Assembly (NCBI GenBank): GCA_005883865.1
Contig: VBAO01000138.1
Coordinates: 1,442 to 7,714 of the forward strand
Source of the DNA: Candidatus Segetimicrobium genomatis
GTDB taxonomy: Bacteria; Sysuimicrobiota; Sysuimicrobiia; Sysuimicrobiales; Segetimicrobiaceae
DNA length: 6,273 nt
Reading direction: 5' to 3'
The first letter of the stretch is position 1. The number at the start of each line of letters is the position of its first letter. The position numbers and the translations under genes were made by a program. Below the pieces are notes generated by a model. It had not been told where the DNA came from. It ran no database searches and worked only from the letters and a program-made list of their open reading frames with translations. This document shows, piece after piece, positions 1 to 5,788 of this stretch.

Positions 1-318
1 CGTCGACACTCCGCCCCCGGAGATGCTCACCGTGCTGTTGTTGGAACCCATTGTGGGGATGAGCACGTCCCCGACCCGAGGCGGCTGCGGAAGCGTCACA
101 GTCAGGGACGTGACGCTCGTGCCTGAGTTCGCCGCCTGCTGGACTAAGGCGACTGAGGCGATCGGTGTAAGGGGCTGCGAGATTTTCGTGACGAAGGCAG
201 CGTTGGTCTGGTAACCGTTATGGTTGACCCCTTCGTAAGTCATCTGGTAGGCCCCCGGCGTCGTCGGGAAGTTGATGGAATCGGTCCAGCCCGTCACGTA
301 GGCGTTGCCGGGGTCTCC
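1..318 (-). pseudogene. 5'-truncated fragment of an SBBP-repeat (beta-propeller) secreted-type protein, running off the left edge
   Basis: I see an open minus-strand frame from about base 318 to base 1 with no start codon or ribosome binding site at its upstream end. It reads GDPGNAYVTGWTDSINFP, then TTPGAYQ, then AAFVTKI at about 183-200. This is the pattern of SBBP repeats (G-N-A-Y-V-T-G ... F-P-T-T-P-G-A-Y-Q ... A-F-V-T-K), which build seven-bladed propellers in exported bacterial proteins. After the repeat the frame changes to a Thr/Ser/Val-rich stretch (TSVTSLTVTLPQPP, then a Gly/Ser-rich end), as in beta-sandwich modules of surface proteins. The frame starts abruptly against the broken PIN-toxin remnant, so the gene lacks its front, including any signal peptide. 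Function is unknown. It could also be a rearranged piece or an assembly join. The family call is fairly good; the gene is probably not expressed from here. Confidence 0.6.
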
Positions 319-529
319 GCAAGGAGGAGATCGCCCCGCCCCAGGATGCGCCACAGCGCCTCCTGACCACGCCACCCCAAGCCTTCGCCGACGAGGTACA
401 TCGCCTCCGTGAAGGCGGGCCACGTTGTTAGCATCGGCGCACTAAGCGACTGCTACTGCTCGACCCACCTCGCGTGATCGGGCTCATCCCGGTCCAGCAC
501 ACAAGAGGGCCGGCGTCGGTAAGCGTCAT
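318..529 (-). pseudogene. decayed VapC-like PIN-domain toxin
   Basis: The ATG at 529-527 overlaps the antitoxin stop codon (ATGA), the usual toxin-antitoxin layout. The first ten codons read MTLTDAGPLV, matching the PIN N-terminus with its first catalytic Asp. The frame then diverges and stops at 428. The continuation is in another frame from about 507: LDRDEPDHARWVEQ, a TAG stop at 455-453, then QSLSAPMLTTWPAFTEAMYL and VGEGLGWRGQEALWRILGRG up to LLLAE near 320. The conserved PIN Glu lies in FTEAMYL. Full VapC proteins are about 130-140 residues; only about the first 70 are recognisable, and the C-terminal acidic residues are gone where the SBBP fragment begins. One frameshift, one stop and one truncation make an active RNase very unlikely. 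The frameshift and stop could be sequence errors, but the truncation could not. Confidence 0.65.
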
Positions 530-777
530 GCAGGCTGCCGGCGATTACGGCGGAGGACTCGCCGAAATGCCTCACCGCTCCGCCGAGCGCGGCCGCCGCC
601 GCCTCGCCCAATCCCAATCACATCAGTCAACCTAGGAGCGAGCGCGGCTCCCAGTACCTGTTCACAGTATCGGCCGATTGCCCGCCGGATGCTTTCAGAC
701 GTGGACGTTCCTTCTGCACGCGCAACACGTTCCAATCGCGCTTTCAGACCGGGGCCCAAGCGGAAACTCTTTGCCAT
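526..777 (-). CDS. ribbon-helix-helix (CopG/VapB-type) antitoxin
   Basis: This 83-residue basic protein begins KSFRLGPGLKARLERVARAE and continues GTSTSESIRRAIGRYCEQ. That is a short beta strand followed by two helices, the ribbon-helix-helix DNA-binding fold (about residues 3-42). The tail (LTDVIGIGRGGGG ... SGEAFRRVLRR) resembles antitoxins that wrap a PIN toxin. An AGGA lies 7 bases before the ATG, and a TATAAT box is just upstream. Its stop overlaps the start of a VapC-like gene (ATGA), so it is the first gene of a toxin-antitoxin pair. By family knowledge it would bind its own operator and neutralise the toxin. Here the partner is broken, which leaves an orphan antitoxin. The Gly/Arg-rich segment at about residues 57-66 is unusually low in complexity. 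The family call is good; the current role is unknown. Confidence 0.8.
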   Translation of the reverse strand: MAKSFRLGPGLKARLERVARAEGTSTSESIRRAIGRYCEQVLGAALAPRLTDVIGIGRGGGGRARRSGEAFRRVLRRNRRQPA

Positions 778-794
778 AGCACCATCCTGTGTGT

Positions 795-821
795 ATTATA
801 TCCAGCGCTAATTGCATTACA
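795..821 (-). promoter_or_regulatory. candidate sigma-70 promoter of the antitoxin gene
   Basis: On the minus strand a perfect TATAAT lies at 800-795, in an AT-rich pocket unlike its surroundings, about 18 bases before the antitoxin ATG. The -35 region (near 817-822, around CTGTAA) is weak. Expected transcription starts would give a leader of only about 11 bases, so the AGGA at 788-785 sits at the very 5' end. Imperfect TGTA/TACA half-sites flank the box and could be an operator for the ribbon-helix-helix protein, but that is inference. Confidence 0.4.
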
Positions 822-859
822 GCGTTCCGCGAAATGCAAGATCGCTCGGATTCCTTCGG

Positions 860-900
860 ACAACAAAGTGGACCTGCTCAGTGTACCGAGCAGGTCCACT
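860..900 (-). terminator. intrinsic terminator of the tRNA-fMet gene
   Basis: A perfect 13-bp inverted repeat (867-879 with 888-900, AGTGGACCTGCTC and its complement) encloses an 8-base loop. On the minus strand it is followed by TTTGTTGT. It starts 10 bases after the tRNA 3' end, so it most likely ends the tRNA transcript and insulates the antitoxin locus. Confidence 0.85.
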
Positions 901-909
901 CAGTGAACT

Positions 910-986
<77 letters not shown>

Positions 987-1031
987 TCGATTCCCGTTTG
1001 CGCAACGCCCGCGTCGCTCCCGGCACTGTTT

Positions 1032-1059
1032 ATTGTAACATCGATTCCCGGGGTGTCAA
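1032..1059 (-). promoter_or_regulatory. sigma-70 promoter of the tRNA-fMet gene, overlapping the ppx stop codon
   Basis: On the minus strand a perfect -35 TTGACA (1059-1054) and a -10 TACAAT (1037-1032) are separated by 16 bases. Transcription would start near 1025, giving about 40 bases of leader before the mature tRNA at 986. The TGA inside TTGACA (1058-1056) is the stop codon of the upstream phosphatase gene, so one sequence serves as both promoter element and stop. Confidence 0.8.
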
Positions 1060-1991
1060 CGCGTTCGCGTGTTTGAGCCTTCGAGCACGAGCCCCCAGAG
1101 GAGGTCGGCCTCGCTCACGGTCATGAATCGAACGCCGGAGCTCGCCATCAGGTGCTGAAGGACGAGCGCCCCGGCGGCGATGATGTCCGCCCGCTCGGGC
1201 TGGAGGCCGGGCAGGCGGCGGCGCTCGGCCACGGTGCGCGCCAGCAGGTCCGCGGTGATGCGGTCGACGGCCCGCCGTGAGAGCGTGAAGCCGTGGACTC
1301 GGTCCGGATCGTAGGGTGAGAGCCGCTGGTCGATCGCGGCCATCGTCGTGATCGTTCCTCCGACGCCGGCCAGGCGAAGCGGCCGGCCCGGCGGCCGGGC
1401 GAGGCTGCGCTCGAACGCGCGGGTCAGGTGTTCCCGGAGCGCGGCGATCTCCGTCGCCGACGGGGGATCGTGCGCCAGGAACCGCTCGGTGAGCACCACG
1501 GCGCCCGCGGGAAGGCTGAGGCTTCGCTCGATCCGCCCGCGACTCCCCCACGTGATCTCGACGCTGCCCCCGCCGATGTCCGCGACGAGGAGCCGCGCGG
1601 CCAGCCGGAACGGCCCGAGACCGGCGAGAACCCCCCGATAGCCGAGCCGGGCCTCCTCATCGCCGGTGAGGATGCGAACCGGAAGCGTCACCCGGGTGAG
1701 CAACACGCCGGGATTCCTGGCGGCGCGAAGGGCGTGCGTTCCTATGAGCACGGGGGTCGCCACCCCCTCGGAGGCGGCCAGCGCGGCGAACTTCGCCACC
1801 GCCTCCGCGGTCCGCACCGCGGCGGCGGGCCGGATCCGCCCTCCCTTGGCGAGACCCTCTCCGAGCCTAGTCATCTGCAATCGCCGGAGAACGGGCACGA
1901 GGCGGGGCGCGTGGGAGAGGGATTCGGAGACGTCGGCGACCAGCAGGCGCACCGAGTTGGTGCCGATATCGATGGCCGCGTGCCGGGACAC
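1056..1991 (-). CDS. ppx: Ppx/GppA-family phosphatase (exopolyphosphatase / pppGpp phosphohydrolase)
   Basis: This 311-residue protein has the ASKHA-fold ATPase-like motifs in order: AAIDIGTNSVRLLVAD (5-20, phosphate loop 1), GTHALRAARN (84-93), ILTGDEEARLGYRG (107-120, with the catalytic Glu pair), VADIGGGSVEI (136-146, phosphate loop 2), GVGGTITT (209-216) and ERADIIAAGALVL (266-278). Family members release phosphate from polyphosphate or hydrolyse pppGpp in the cytoplasm. The length matches the short form common in Actinomycetota and lacks the C-terminal domain of the Escherichia coli enzymes. The start is a GTG, 11 bases after the anti-sigma gene, without a clear Shine-Dalgarno, so translation may depend on the upstream gene. 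It is probably co-transcribed with the sigma/anti-sigma pair, tying phosphate or alarmone turnover to the stress response (inference). Polyphosphate and pppGpp specificity cannot be told apart here. Confidence 0.93.
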   Translation of the reverse strand: MSRHAAIDIGTNSVRLLVADVSESLSHAPRLVPVLRRLQMTRLGEGLAKGGRIRPAAAVRTAEAVAKFAALAASEGVATPVLIGTHALRAARNPGVLLTRVTLPVRILTGDEEARLGYRGVLAGLGPFRLAARLLVADIGGGSVEITWGSRGRIERSLSLPAGAVVLTERFLAHDPPSATEIAALREHLTRAFERSLARPPGRPLRLAGVGGTITTMAAIDQRLSPYDPDRVHGFTLSRRAVDRITADLLARTVAERRRLPGLQPERADIIAAGALVLQHLMASSGVRFMTVSEADLLWGLVLEGSNTRTR

Positions 1992-2002
1992 GCGCCGGAG
2001 GA

Positions 2003-2227
2003 CTAGAAGAGGCGGATCAGTTTGCTCAGGCGTTCCCGGAGCTCGGGCGGAGCCTGCTCGCAGGAGCAGGACCGGCGCACCATCGCCCTGAGCCGCTGCT
2101 CAAATTCCGCTTTGGAGAAGCAGTGGCGGCATTCTTCGAGGTGCCGCTGAAGCTCGCCGGTGGCCCCTCCGTCGAGCTCCTTATCGAGGAACTGCCACAA
2201 CATCTCCATGCTCTCTTCGCAGTTCAT
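2003..2227 (-). CDS. rsrA: zinc-binding redox-type anti-sigma factor (RsrA/RshA-like)
   Basis: From the ATG at 2227 the protein has 74 residues. It contains the ZAS zinc motif H29-x3-C33-x2-C36 with an earlier C3, inside a pattern very like Streptomyces RsrA: WQFLDKEL, HLEECRHC, then a basic segment with C54 and C56 (RSCSC, where RsrA has adjacent cysteines) and a C-terminal helix. In that family the reduced, zinc-bound form holds the sigma factor; disulfide stress oxidises the cysteines, expels zinc and frees the sigma factor. The start overlaps the sigma stop codon as ATGA, so translation is coupled. A longer in-frame start at 2272 would add 15 residues inside the sigma gene and is less likely. 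The protein is cytoplasmic with no membrane segment. Redox sensing is inferred from the cysteine pattern. Confidence 0.9.
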   Translation of the reverse strand: MNCEESMEMLWQFLDKELDGGATGELQRHLEECRHCFSKAEFEQRLRAMVRRSCSCEQAPPELRERLSKLIRLF

Positions 2228-2916
2228 CGTCCGTCTCCCTTGAGCAGGTGCCGCTTCGTAGCGGACTCCCACAACTGCCGCTGGAGCAGATGCCGCCCCC
2301 GAAACAGCCGGGACATCACGGTGCCCACGGGGACCCCGAGCATCTCGGCGATCTCCTTGTACGTGAACCCCTGCACGTCGGAGAGCAAGACCGCAGCTCG
2401 ATACTGCACCGGAAGGGCATCGAGGCTGTGGCGCACGTCGGCATCCATGATGCGATCCAGGACCTCGACTTCCGGGTTCCCGGCCTCACCGAGCGACTCG
2501 CCCTCTTGAGCCTTGTCGTACAGGTAAAACTCCCCCACATCCTGCTGGTCCAGCACCTCCGGCTCTCGCGCCTGCTTCCGGTAGCTGTCGAAGAAGGCGT
2601 TCATCAGGATCCGGTGCAGCCACGCCCGGATGCTGGTGCCCTCCTGAAAGGTGTGAAACGACCGCCACGCCTTGAGCATGACCTCCTGAACCAGGTCCTC
2701 GGCCGCCGTCGGGTTGCGGGTGAGCCGGAGCGCCGAGCGGTAGAGCCCGTTGAGCTCCTCGGCGATGAGCTGTTCGAACCGGACGCGCACCTCGGGGCCG
2801 GCCGGCGGAGCCGGCACCGGCCCGCTTCCGGAGTCCCCGCTCCCCAATGCCGGGGCGGGGCCGGCCGCACCGCCCGAAATGACCTCGGTAGGCTCCGGAG
2901 CCACGGCGTCCTCCAT
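2224..2916 (-). CDS. sigR: ECF RNA polymerase sigma factor, SigR/SigH type
   Basis: This 230-residue protein has sigma region 2 at about 44-113 (LYRSALRLTRNPTAAEDLVQ, then EVMLKAWRSF and IRAWLHRILMNAFFDSYRK) and region 4 at about 160-212 (ALPVQYRAAVLLSDVQGFTY, then the helix-turn-helix KEIAEMLGVPVGTVMSRL). The sequence fits the SigR/SigH group that answers thiol oxidation. I chose the ATG at 2916 because AAGGAGGAG lies 9-11 bases before it. An in-frame ATG at 2937 and a GTG at 3009 are possible, but the GTG lies inside the terminator hairpin. The first 42 residues are a Pro/Gly/Ala-rich, probably disordered extension, and a Glu/Asp-rich linker (about 117-155) joins regions 2 and 4. The gene is followed by its anti-sigma factor and preceded by a SigR-type promoter, so it is probably autoregulated. 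Confidence 0.95.
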   Translation of the reverse strand: MEDAVAPEPTEVISGGAAGPAPALGSGDSGSGPVPAPPAGPEVRVRFEQLIAEELNGLYRSALRLTRNPTAAEDLVQEVMLKAWRSFHTFQEGTSIRAWLHRILMNAFFDSYRKQAREPEVLDQQDVGEFYLYDKAQEGESLGEAGNPEVEVLDRIMDADVRHSLDALPVQYRAAVLLSDVQGFTYKEIAEMLGVPVGTVMSRLFRGRHLLQRQLWESATKRHLLKGDGR

Positions 2917-2959
2917 TCCAGCACGCTCCTCCTTCATGCCCGGGTTCCGTAGAGGATGG

Positions 2960-2985
2960 AACGTCGTGTGCCCGGAGAAGATTCC
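2960..2985 (-). promoter_or_regulatory. SigR/SigH-type ECF promoter, autoregulatory
   Basis: On the minus strand GGAAT (2985-2981) and GTT (2962-2960) are separated by exactly 18 bases, matching the established SigR/SigH consensus GGAAT-N18-GTT. It lies about 45 bases before the sigma start codon and downstream of the cysteine-operon terminator. This is the expected position for a positive feedback promoter of the sigma/anti-sigma unit. Confidence 0.7.
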
Positions 2986-2991
2986 TGGCCT

Positions 2992-3022
2992 AGAGACCAA
3001 GAAGGGCACCCCGCGGGTGCCC
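2992..3022 (-). terminator. intrinsic terminator of the cysteine operon
   Basis: A perfect 8-bp stem GGGCACCC/GGGTGCCC (3004-3011 with 3015-3022) has a 3-base loop. On the minus strand it is followed by TTCTTGGTCTCT, a modest T-rich tract. It lies about 30 bases past the Rrf2 stop codon and upstream of the sigma promoter, so it separates the two transcription units. The broken T tract suggests some read-through. Confidence 0.65.
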
Positions 3023-3052
3023 GGACTCGCAGCGGCGGCGGCCCCTTCCCCG

Positions 3053-3481
3053 TCAGAGTTTGCCCAGTGGGACCAGGGCCTGATGGACGAGGTCGGCCAG
3101 CGTCGTGCGGTTCAAGACCTGCTCGGTGGCCTCTTTGACCGCCTGCCACACGGGGCGCAGGCCGCATCCGGGGGCGTAGATGCACGTGGTCTCCGCCTCC
3201 TCCACGCACAGCCATGGCGCGACGCTGCCCTCGAGCGCGAGAAACGCCTCTCCGACCGTGACCCGGTCGGGCGATCGGGCGAGGAGGTGGCCTCCGGCGG
3301 GGCCGCGCTTGCTCTGCACAAGCCCCGCGCGCCGCAGCGTGACCAACAACTGGTTGAGGTACGGCTCCGGGAGCCCCTGGCGGCGCGCGATATCGTGGCT
3401 CTGCACGGGCCCCTGGCCGTAGTGCTGTGACAGGTCGATCAGCGCGCGGATCCCGTATTCGGCCCGGGTACTGACCTTCAT
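3053..3481 (-). CDS. Rrf2-family transcriptional regulator with three cysteines
   Basis: This 142-residue protein opens with the Rrf2 signature MKVSTRAEYGIRALIDLS and a winged helix-turn-helix (about 27-70: IARRQGLPEPYLNQLLVTLR, then RGPAGGHLLARSP). Three cysteines, C92, C100 and C106, lie in the region where IscR and NsrR bind an Fe-S cluster. The spacing C-x7-C-x5-C differs from the C-x5-C-x5-C of IscR. The single-cysteine relative CymR controls cysteine metabolism in Bacillus. Its ATG overlaps the mec stop codon (ATGA), so it is coupled to the cysteine pathway and probably controls it, either through an Fe-S cluster or a cysteine redox switch. No operator is obvious. The family is certain; the signal is inferred. 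Confidence 0.95.
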   Translation of the reverse strand: MKVSTRAEYGIRALIDLSQHYGQGPVQSHDIARRQGLPEPYLNQLLVTLRRAGLVQSKRGPAGGHLLARSPDRVTVGEAFLALEGSVAPWLCVEEAETTCIYAPGCGLRPVWQAVKEATEQVLNRTTLADLVHQALVPLGKL

Positions 3482-3903
3482 GCGATCACCACTTCCTCCT
3501 CAGTGACCTGGCGTTCCGTGATCCGGAAGGCTCTGACCTGAGGTTGCGCATCCCGCAGCGACACGATCACATACTGGGTCTCCGGAAAGAGCGGATTCCC
3601 GTCCATGTCCAGCGCACGCTCTCGATCGGTTCGGCTGGGATACGCCTCCGTGTGAGGATGGGAATGATAGATCCCCACGAGGGCCCAGCCATGCTCGTCG
3701 ATCGCCCGGAACGCGTGCAGCTGATCCTGCGGATCCATCAGATAGGTTCGCGGGCTCTGGTCCTTGTTTCGGCCGGGGAAGACCTCCTCGACCACCTCGC
3801 CGTGCCCCGCCAGCATTCCGCAGCACTCGTTCGGCGCCTCAGCGCGGGCCTGCGCGATGATGCGTTCCAATTGCTCCCGCCGCACCCTCAGCGTCACCAC
3901 CAT
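3478..3903 (-). CDS. mec: JAMM/MPN+ metalloprotease, Mec-type (CysO-cysteine peptidase)
   Basis: The protein has 141 residues and a complete JAMM zinc site: E26 in NECCGMLAG, then H80-S-H82-P with S90 and D93 (HxH-x7-S-x2-D). Mec of Mycobacterium tuberculosis releases cysteine from the C-terminus of the carrier CysO. Here it follows cysO, the kinase-like gene and cysM, so the same reaction is very likely. It is also the best candidate to trim the three residues after the Gly-Gly of this CysO. The exact start is uncertain: ATG 3903 is only 2 bases after GGGAG, whereas GTG 3900 (5 bases) and GTG 3897 (8 bases) are better spaced. A much longer upstream extension in the frame lies over the end of cysM and has no family match. 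A promoter-like sequence precedes the gene. It overlaps rrf2 by 4 bases. Confidence 0.93.
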   Translation of the reverse strand: MVVTLRVRREQLERIIAQARAEAPNECCGMLAGHGEVVEEVFPGRNKDQSPRTYLMDPQDQLHAFRAIDEHGWALVGIYHSHPHTEAYPSRTDRERALDMDGNPLFPETQYVIVSLRDAQPQVRAFRITERQVTEEEVVIA

Positions 3904-3918
3904 GACTCCCGTGAGGAC

Positions 3919-3948
3919 ATTGTAATGGAAAACGACCGGAAAGAGCAA
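3919..3948 (-). promoter_or_regulatory. candidate internal sigma-70 promoter for mec-rrf2
   Basis: In the 85-base gap between cysM and mec, the minus strand has TTGCTC (3948-3943), an 18-base spacer that includes a T-rich part, and TACAAT (3924-3919). The expected start near 3912 falls just before the mec ribosome binding site. It would allow the protease and regulator to be made without the upstream genes. The -35 is imperfect. Confidence 0.45.
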
Positions 3949-3988
3949 CACGCATGCGGACCGGCGGGACATCCAGGGTCTCCGTTCG

Positions 3989-4954
3989 CTATCGCTCGGC
4001 GGGGCGCCACAGCGGAGTACTGAGGTACCGATCGCCGCCGTCGGGGGCGATGGCGACGACGACTCCGGCCCGAAGCCGCGATGCGACCGCGAGCGCCGCG
4101 TGGACGGCGGCGCCCGTCGAGGTCCCGACAAACAGCCCCTCTTCCCGCGCCAGCCGGCGCGCCATCTCGTAGCCCGCTTCGGTCGCCACGCCGATCTTCT
4201 CGTCGTGGACGGATGGATCGTAGATGCCCGGGACGATCGAGCTGGCGATGTGTTTGAGTCCCTCCAACCCGTGGAGCGCGGCATCCGGCTCGACCGCGAT
4301 CACCCGAATCCGGGGATCGGCCTCGTGGAGCCGCCGCCCCGCGCCCACCACCGTTCCGGTCGTGCCGAGCCCGGCGACGAAGTGGGTGACGCGGCCGTTG
4401 GTCTGCTCGAGGACCTCCACCCCCGTCGTATCGTAGTGGGCCTGCCAGTTCGCGGGGTTGTTGTACTGATCCGGCTTGAAGTACCGCTCGGGCGCGGCCG
4501 CCAGCATCTCCCTGGCCACGCGGATGGCGCCGTCGCTGCCCTCCAGCGGGTCCGAGAGCACGATCCGGGCTCCGTACGCGGCGATGATCCGCTTGCGCTC
4601 TTCGCTGGCGCTCGCGGGCAGCACCAACTCGACCGGGTATCCCTTGATCGCGCCGATCATCGCGTAGGCGATCCCGGCGTTTCCGGACGTCGAGTCGAGG
4701 ATGGTCTTCCCGGAACCGAGCCGGCCGTCCCGCTCGGCCTCGATGACCATCCGAAGCACCGGGCGGTCCTTGACCGACCCGCCGGGATTGAACCACTCCG
4801 CCTTGACATAGACCTCCACGGCGCGGGGCAGGCTGCGCGCGAGGCGGGAGAGGCGGAGGAGCGGGGTCCGGCCGATCCGATCGATCAGGGAGACGTCGGG
4901 AAGCCGCCTATTCGTCGAAGAGATAGGTCGCCTCTGCGTAGTACCGAACCCCAT
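3989..4954 (-). CDS. cysM: PLP-dependent cysteine synthase, CysM type (O-phosphoserine and CysO-thiocarboxylate dependent)
   Basis: The fold-type II PLP enzyme has 321 residues from the ATG at 4954. Visible motifs are NPGGSVKDRP with the PLP lysine K62, STSGNAGIAYAM (88-99, substrate loop), HFVAGLGTTGTVVG (191-204, phosphate cradle) and GLFVGTSTGAA (273-283). The closest match I recall is Mycobacterium tuberculosis CysM (323 residues), which uses O-phosphoserine and the CysO thiocarboxylate. My manual alignment puts K234 at the position of its phosphate-binding Arg220, so a positive charge is kept. The substrate loop has Ala (TSGNAG) where Thr is usual. The start overlaps the upstream gene by 47 bases; no ATG, GTG or TTG lies nearer the expected N-terminus, and the longer frame from 5044 adds an Arg-rich stretch with no homology. 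The overlap implies translational coupling. Ordinary O-acetylserine use cannot be excluded. Confidence 0.92.
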   Translation of the reverse strand: MGFGTTQRRPISSTNRRLPDVSLIDRIGRTPLLRLSRLARSLPRAVEVYVKAEWFNPGGSVKDRPVLRMVIEAERDGRLGSGKTILDSTSGNAGIAYAMIGAIKGYPVELVLPASASEERKRIIAAYGARIVLSDPLEGSDGAIRVAREMLAAAPERYFKPDQYNNPANWQAHYDTTGVEVLEQTNGRVTHFVAGLGTTGTVVGAGRRLHEADPRIRVIAVEPDAALHGLEGLKHIASSIVPGIYDPSVHDEKIGVATEAGYEMARRLAREEGLFVGTSTGAAVHAALAVASRLRAGVVVAIAPDGGDRYLSTPLWRPAER

Positions 4955-5786
4955 GCGCCTGCCAGCGCGCCTCAGCCACCGCATCGAGACGGCGCTGCTT
5001 GGCCGCAACGGTCTCCGGGCTCTGGAGCCACTCGAGGGGAACATTGAGACGCAAGACCCGGCCGGAGACGAGGTGGCGGGTGATGCCGGCGGGAAGCCGC
5101 CCGCCCCCGGCGACGAGGTGCAGGATGTCCGCCTTGTCGATCGGAGGAAAGATCACCAGCGTCCCCTGCCCATGCTCCGCGCGCAGCGCTTTGAGATCCT
5201 CGCGGTCGATTCGATGGATCGCGTCCGTCCCCGCGTACAGGCCGACGAGATCGGCGAGCAGCCCCGCGTATGCGATGGGGTCGCCGCCCAGCCCGACGAC
5301 CGCCGCCCCCTGCCCATCGACGATCCCCGCGACCCCCCCGCGCCGCGCGAGCCGGTCTTCCGCTTCGGCCGGCCCGCTCACAGGAACGACCTCGAGCCCG
5401 AGGCGGCGGGCGACGCGCTCCCGCATCGGGTGCTCGGCCTCCACGACGTAGTGCCGCCAGGTCGACACCACGATGTCGGGCTGTTCGTACCGGACGACCT
5501 GCGCCGCGACGTGGGGCGCCCCGAGGTCGCGCAATGCGGTGATCCGGTTGGCACCGTCGAGCACCACGAACTGCGCAGCCCCCCCGCCCGCCTTCGCCGG
5601 CGGCAGGAGCGGGGTGACGATCGGGGGATTGCGGAGCACCCCGTCGCGCCGGAACGCCCCGACCAGGCGTTCGACGCGCGCGACATCGGGATGCTCATGC
5701 AGCAGGAACTGTGATGTCTCGAGCACGCGGAGGACGGGCGTCCCCCGGGCCGTCGAGGGAACGCGGTGCCGGACGAACAGGTCCAT
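4908..5786 (-). CDS. ParB/sulfiredoxin-fold protein, probable free-serine kinase (SerK/SbnI-like)
   Basis: The 292-residue protein has a ParB N-terminal domain: FLLHEHPDVARVERLV (27-42), DGVLRNPPIVTPL (48-60) and FVVLDGANRITALRDLG (73-89). The LDGANR loop matches the DG-x-H/N-R nucleotide/phosphate loop of the family, and E31 sits where SerK of Thermococcus kodakarensis has its catalytic Glu. SerK (ADP-dependent) and Staphylococcus SbnI (ATP-dependent) phosphorylate free serine to O-phosphoserine, exactly what CysM-type enzymes consume. The C-terminal half (about 200-290, with ITRHLVSGRVLRLNVPLEWL) also fits the SbnI family. It starts 2 bases after cysO stops and overlaps cysM by 47 bases, so it belongs to the pathway. 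Chromosome partitioning is unlikely: there is no helix-turn-helix of the ParB type and no parA. A regulatory role, as reported for SbnI, is an alternative. The fold is confident; the kinase activity is inferred. Confidence 0.8.
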   Translation of the reverse strand: MDLFVRHRVPSTARGTPVLRVLETSQFLLHEHPDVARVERLVGAFRRDGVLRNPPIVTPLLPPAKAGGGAAQFVVLDGANRITALRDLGAPHVAAQVVRYEQPDIVVSTWRHYVVEAEHPMRERVARRLGLEVVPVSGPAEAEDRLARRGGVAGIVDGQGAAVVGLGGDPIAYAGLLADLVGLYAGTDAIHRIDREDLKALRAEHGQGTLVIFPPIDKADILHLVAGGGRLPAGITRHLVSGRVLRLNVPLEWLQSPETVAAKQRRLDAVAEARWQAHGVRYYAEATYLFDE

Positions 5787-5788
5787 GG

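Noticed and set aside
23..214. Plus-strand 63-codon frame
   Set aside because: The opposite strand reads a clear SBBP-repeat motif with sensible residue patterns; the plus frame is its shadow with no family match or ribosome binding site.
1030..1551. Arg/Pro-rich 173-codon minus-strand frame inside ppx
   Set aside because: Low-complexity composition typical of an alternate frame of GC-rich coding DNA; ppx motifs lie in the other frame.
2917..3009. Longer sigma factor starting at the GTG at 3009
   Set aside because: The start would lie in the terminator hairpin and upstream of the GGAAT-N18-GTT promoter; a strong AAGGAGGAG favours the ATG at 2916.
3904..4284. 127-residue N-terminal extension of Mec
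   Set aside because: It overlaps the 3' part of cysM in another frame, has shadow-like composition and would include the gap holding the candidate promoter; family members start near 3903.
3894..4796. 300-codon minus-strand frame across cysM
   Set aside because: Arg/Gly-rich shadow of the cysM gene; no recognisable domain, while the overlapping frame has all the PLP-enzyme motifs.
4908..5786. Chromosome-partition ParB
   Set aside because: Only the ParB N-terminal fold is shared; no central helix-turn-helix, no parA neighbour and no parS-like site seen, and the operon is metabolic.
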